A stretch of 5,819 bases of DNA from Synergistaceae bacterium. Lineage in GTDB: Bacteria; Synergistota; Synergistia; Synergistales; Aminobacteriaceae. How positions within the stretch are numbered: position 1 is the stretch's first letter; each line of letters starts with the position of its first letter. Shown here in pieces: positions 5,644 to 5,819 of this stretch. Below the pieces are notes generated by a model. The model was not told where the DNA came from. It did no database searches and saw only the letters and a program-made list of their open reading frames with translations. The translations under genes and the position numbers were made by a program. Location of the stretch: contig JAISWV010000331.1 in the NCBI GenBank assembly GCA_031270755.1, positions 1 through 5,819 on the forward strand, given 5' to 3'.

Positions 5644-5659
5644 TCGCCCATTTCGGCGA
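5644..5659. repeat. 5-bp hairpin TCGCC/GGCGA
   Basis: Arms 5644-5648 and 5655-5659 with a 6-nt loop. Alone it is not significant; it is listed because it is the third of four consecutive hairpins. Confidence 0.35.
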
Positions 5660-5667
5660 CTGTCTCT

Positions 5668-5689
5668 GCCATGACTTCCTGTCATTGGC
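5668..5689. repeat. 8-bp hairpin GCCATGAC/GTCATTGGC
   Basis: Arms 5668-5675 and 5681-5689 pair over 8 bp with a single bulged T and a 5-nt loop. It is the rightmost member of the hairpin group. Confidence 0.4.
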
Positions 5690-5740
5690 TCAAGTTGTTC
5701 AGCTCGGGCGCTTGTTTTGACTGACTGCGTTGCGGAAGGT

Positions 5741-5818
5741 TCAGACGGGCGAGTACTCCATTGGGTAATGAGATTCCACGTATCGCAGGTAATGTGCTAA
5801 AGCGGAATGTGTGTTTTC
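5741..5818 (-). CDS. Possible C-terminal end of a protein at the right edge, frame uncertain
   Basis: One minus-strand frame is open from the window edge to TGA at 5741-5743 and reads ENTHSALAHYLRYVESHYP followed by MEYSPV, a natural-looking soluble C-terminus that I cannot assign. A second frame is open from 5819 to TGA at 5682-5684 (46 codons, starting GKHTFRFSTLPA) and cannot be excluded. The terminator at 5551-5594 supports some minus-strand gene ending here; a transposase or other accessory gene is possible but not shown. Confidence 0.3.
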   Translation of the reverse strand, partial: ENTHSALAHYLRYVESHYPMEYSPV

Positions 5819-5819
5819 C

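Larger units (their letters stand above)
5433..5740. other. Gap of about 300 bp without a convincing gene
   Basis: This stretch holds the TATAAT box, the terminator and three hairpins. On the minus strand a 19-codon frame from ATG 5672 (starting MAETVAEMGDSGV) lies in the same frame as one of the open frames at the right edge, after its stop at 5682-5684; it looks like decayed or untranslated DNA behind a gene. Nothing else could be supported. Confidence 0.5.

Noticed and set aside
4998..5720. 240-codon plus-strand frame across the right intergenic area
   Set aside because: It begins inside the secreted protein gene on the other strand, runs through the promoter and terminator signals and has no coding-like composition.
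1..5819. CRISPR array, tRNA or rRNA
   Set aside because: No regular spaced direct repeats, cloverleaf or rRNA-like stretch was found on either strand.

Overview
This is a bacterial window with a GC-rich core (about 620-5110, coding only on the minus strand) between two more AT-rich, poorly coding ends. I cannot fix the taxon from sequence alone. The minus-strand cluster (secreted Gly-rich protein, ST7-like TPR protein, type IV pilin-like protein, MFS transporter, ComEC) and its GC-rich codon use fit an anaerobic diderm such as a Synergistota member, but that is an impression, not a demonstration.

Layout, left to right. Positions 1-156 hold the 3' end of an unrecognised plus-strand gene. Positions 196-580 hold the remnant of a serine recombinase: its catalytic N-terminal domain is readable with key residues intact, but it carries a +1 frameshift and stops long before a full recombinase would. 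From 616 to 1355 on the minus strand lies the remnant of comEC, the DNA-uptake channel gene. It has a one-base frameshift near 901-905 and loses ComEC-like sequence at about 665-672, where the low-GC DNA of the recombinase side begins. Two broken genes therefore meet at a sharp composition boundary, which suggests an insertion or rearrangement into comEC followed by decay.

The rest of the core reads leftward in transcription order: a secreted protein with a Gly/Ser/Trp-Asp repeat tail (5113-4175), a TPR protein overlapping it by ATGA (4178-3273), a 108-bp gap, a type IV pilin-like protein (3164-2661), a 39-bp gap with a perfect 12-bp palindrome, an MFS transporter (2621-1365) and, 9 bp on, the comEC remnant. 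A good TATAAT box and a strong Shine-Dalgarno sequence precede the first gene. Pilin-like proteins and ComEC both act in natural transformation in other bacteria, so the cluster could once have had a competence role; the broken comEC suggests that this route is dead here unless another copy exists.

The right end (5114-5819) holds a possible 50-codon gene with its own TATAAT box, a minus-strand rho-independent terminator, three further hairpins packed into about 130 bp, and the end of one more minus-strand reading frame at the window edge. No RNA gene, CRISPR array or complete mobile element was seen.
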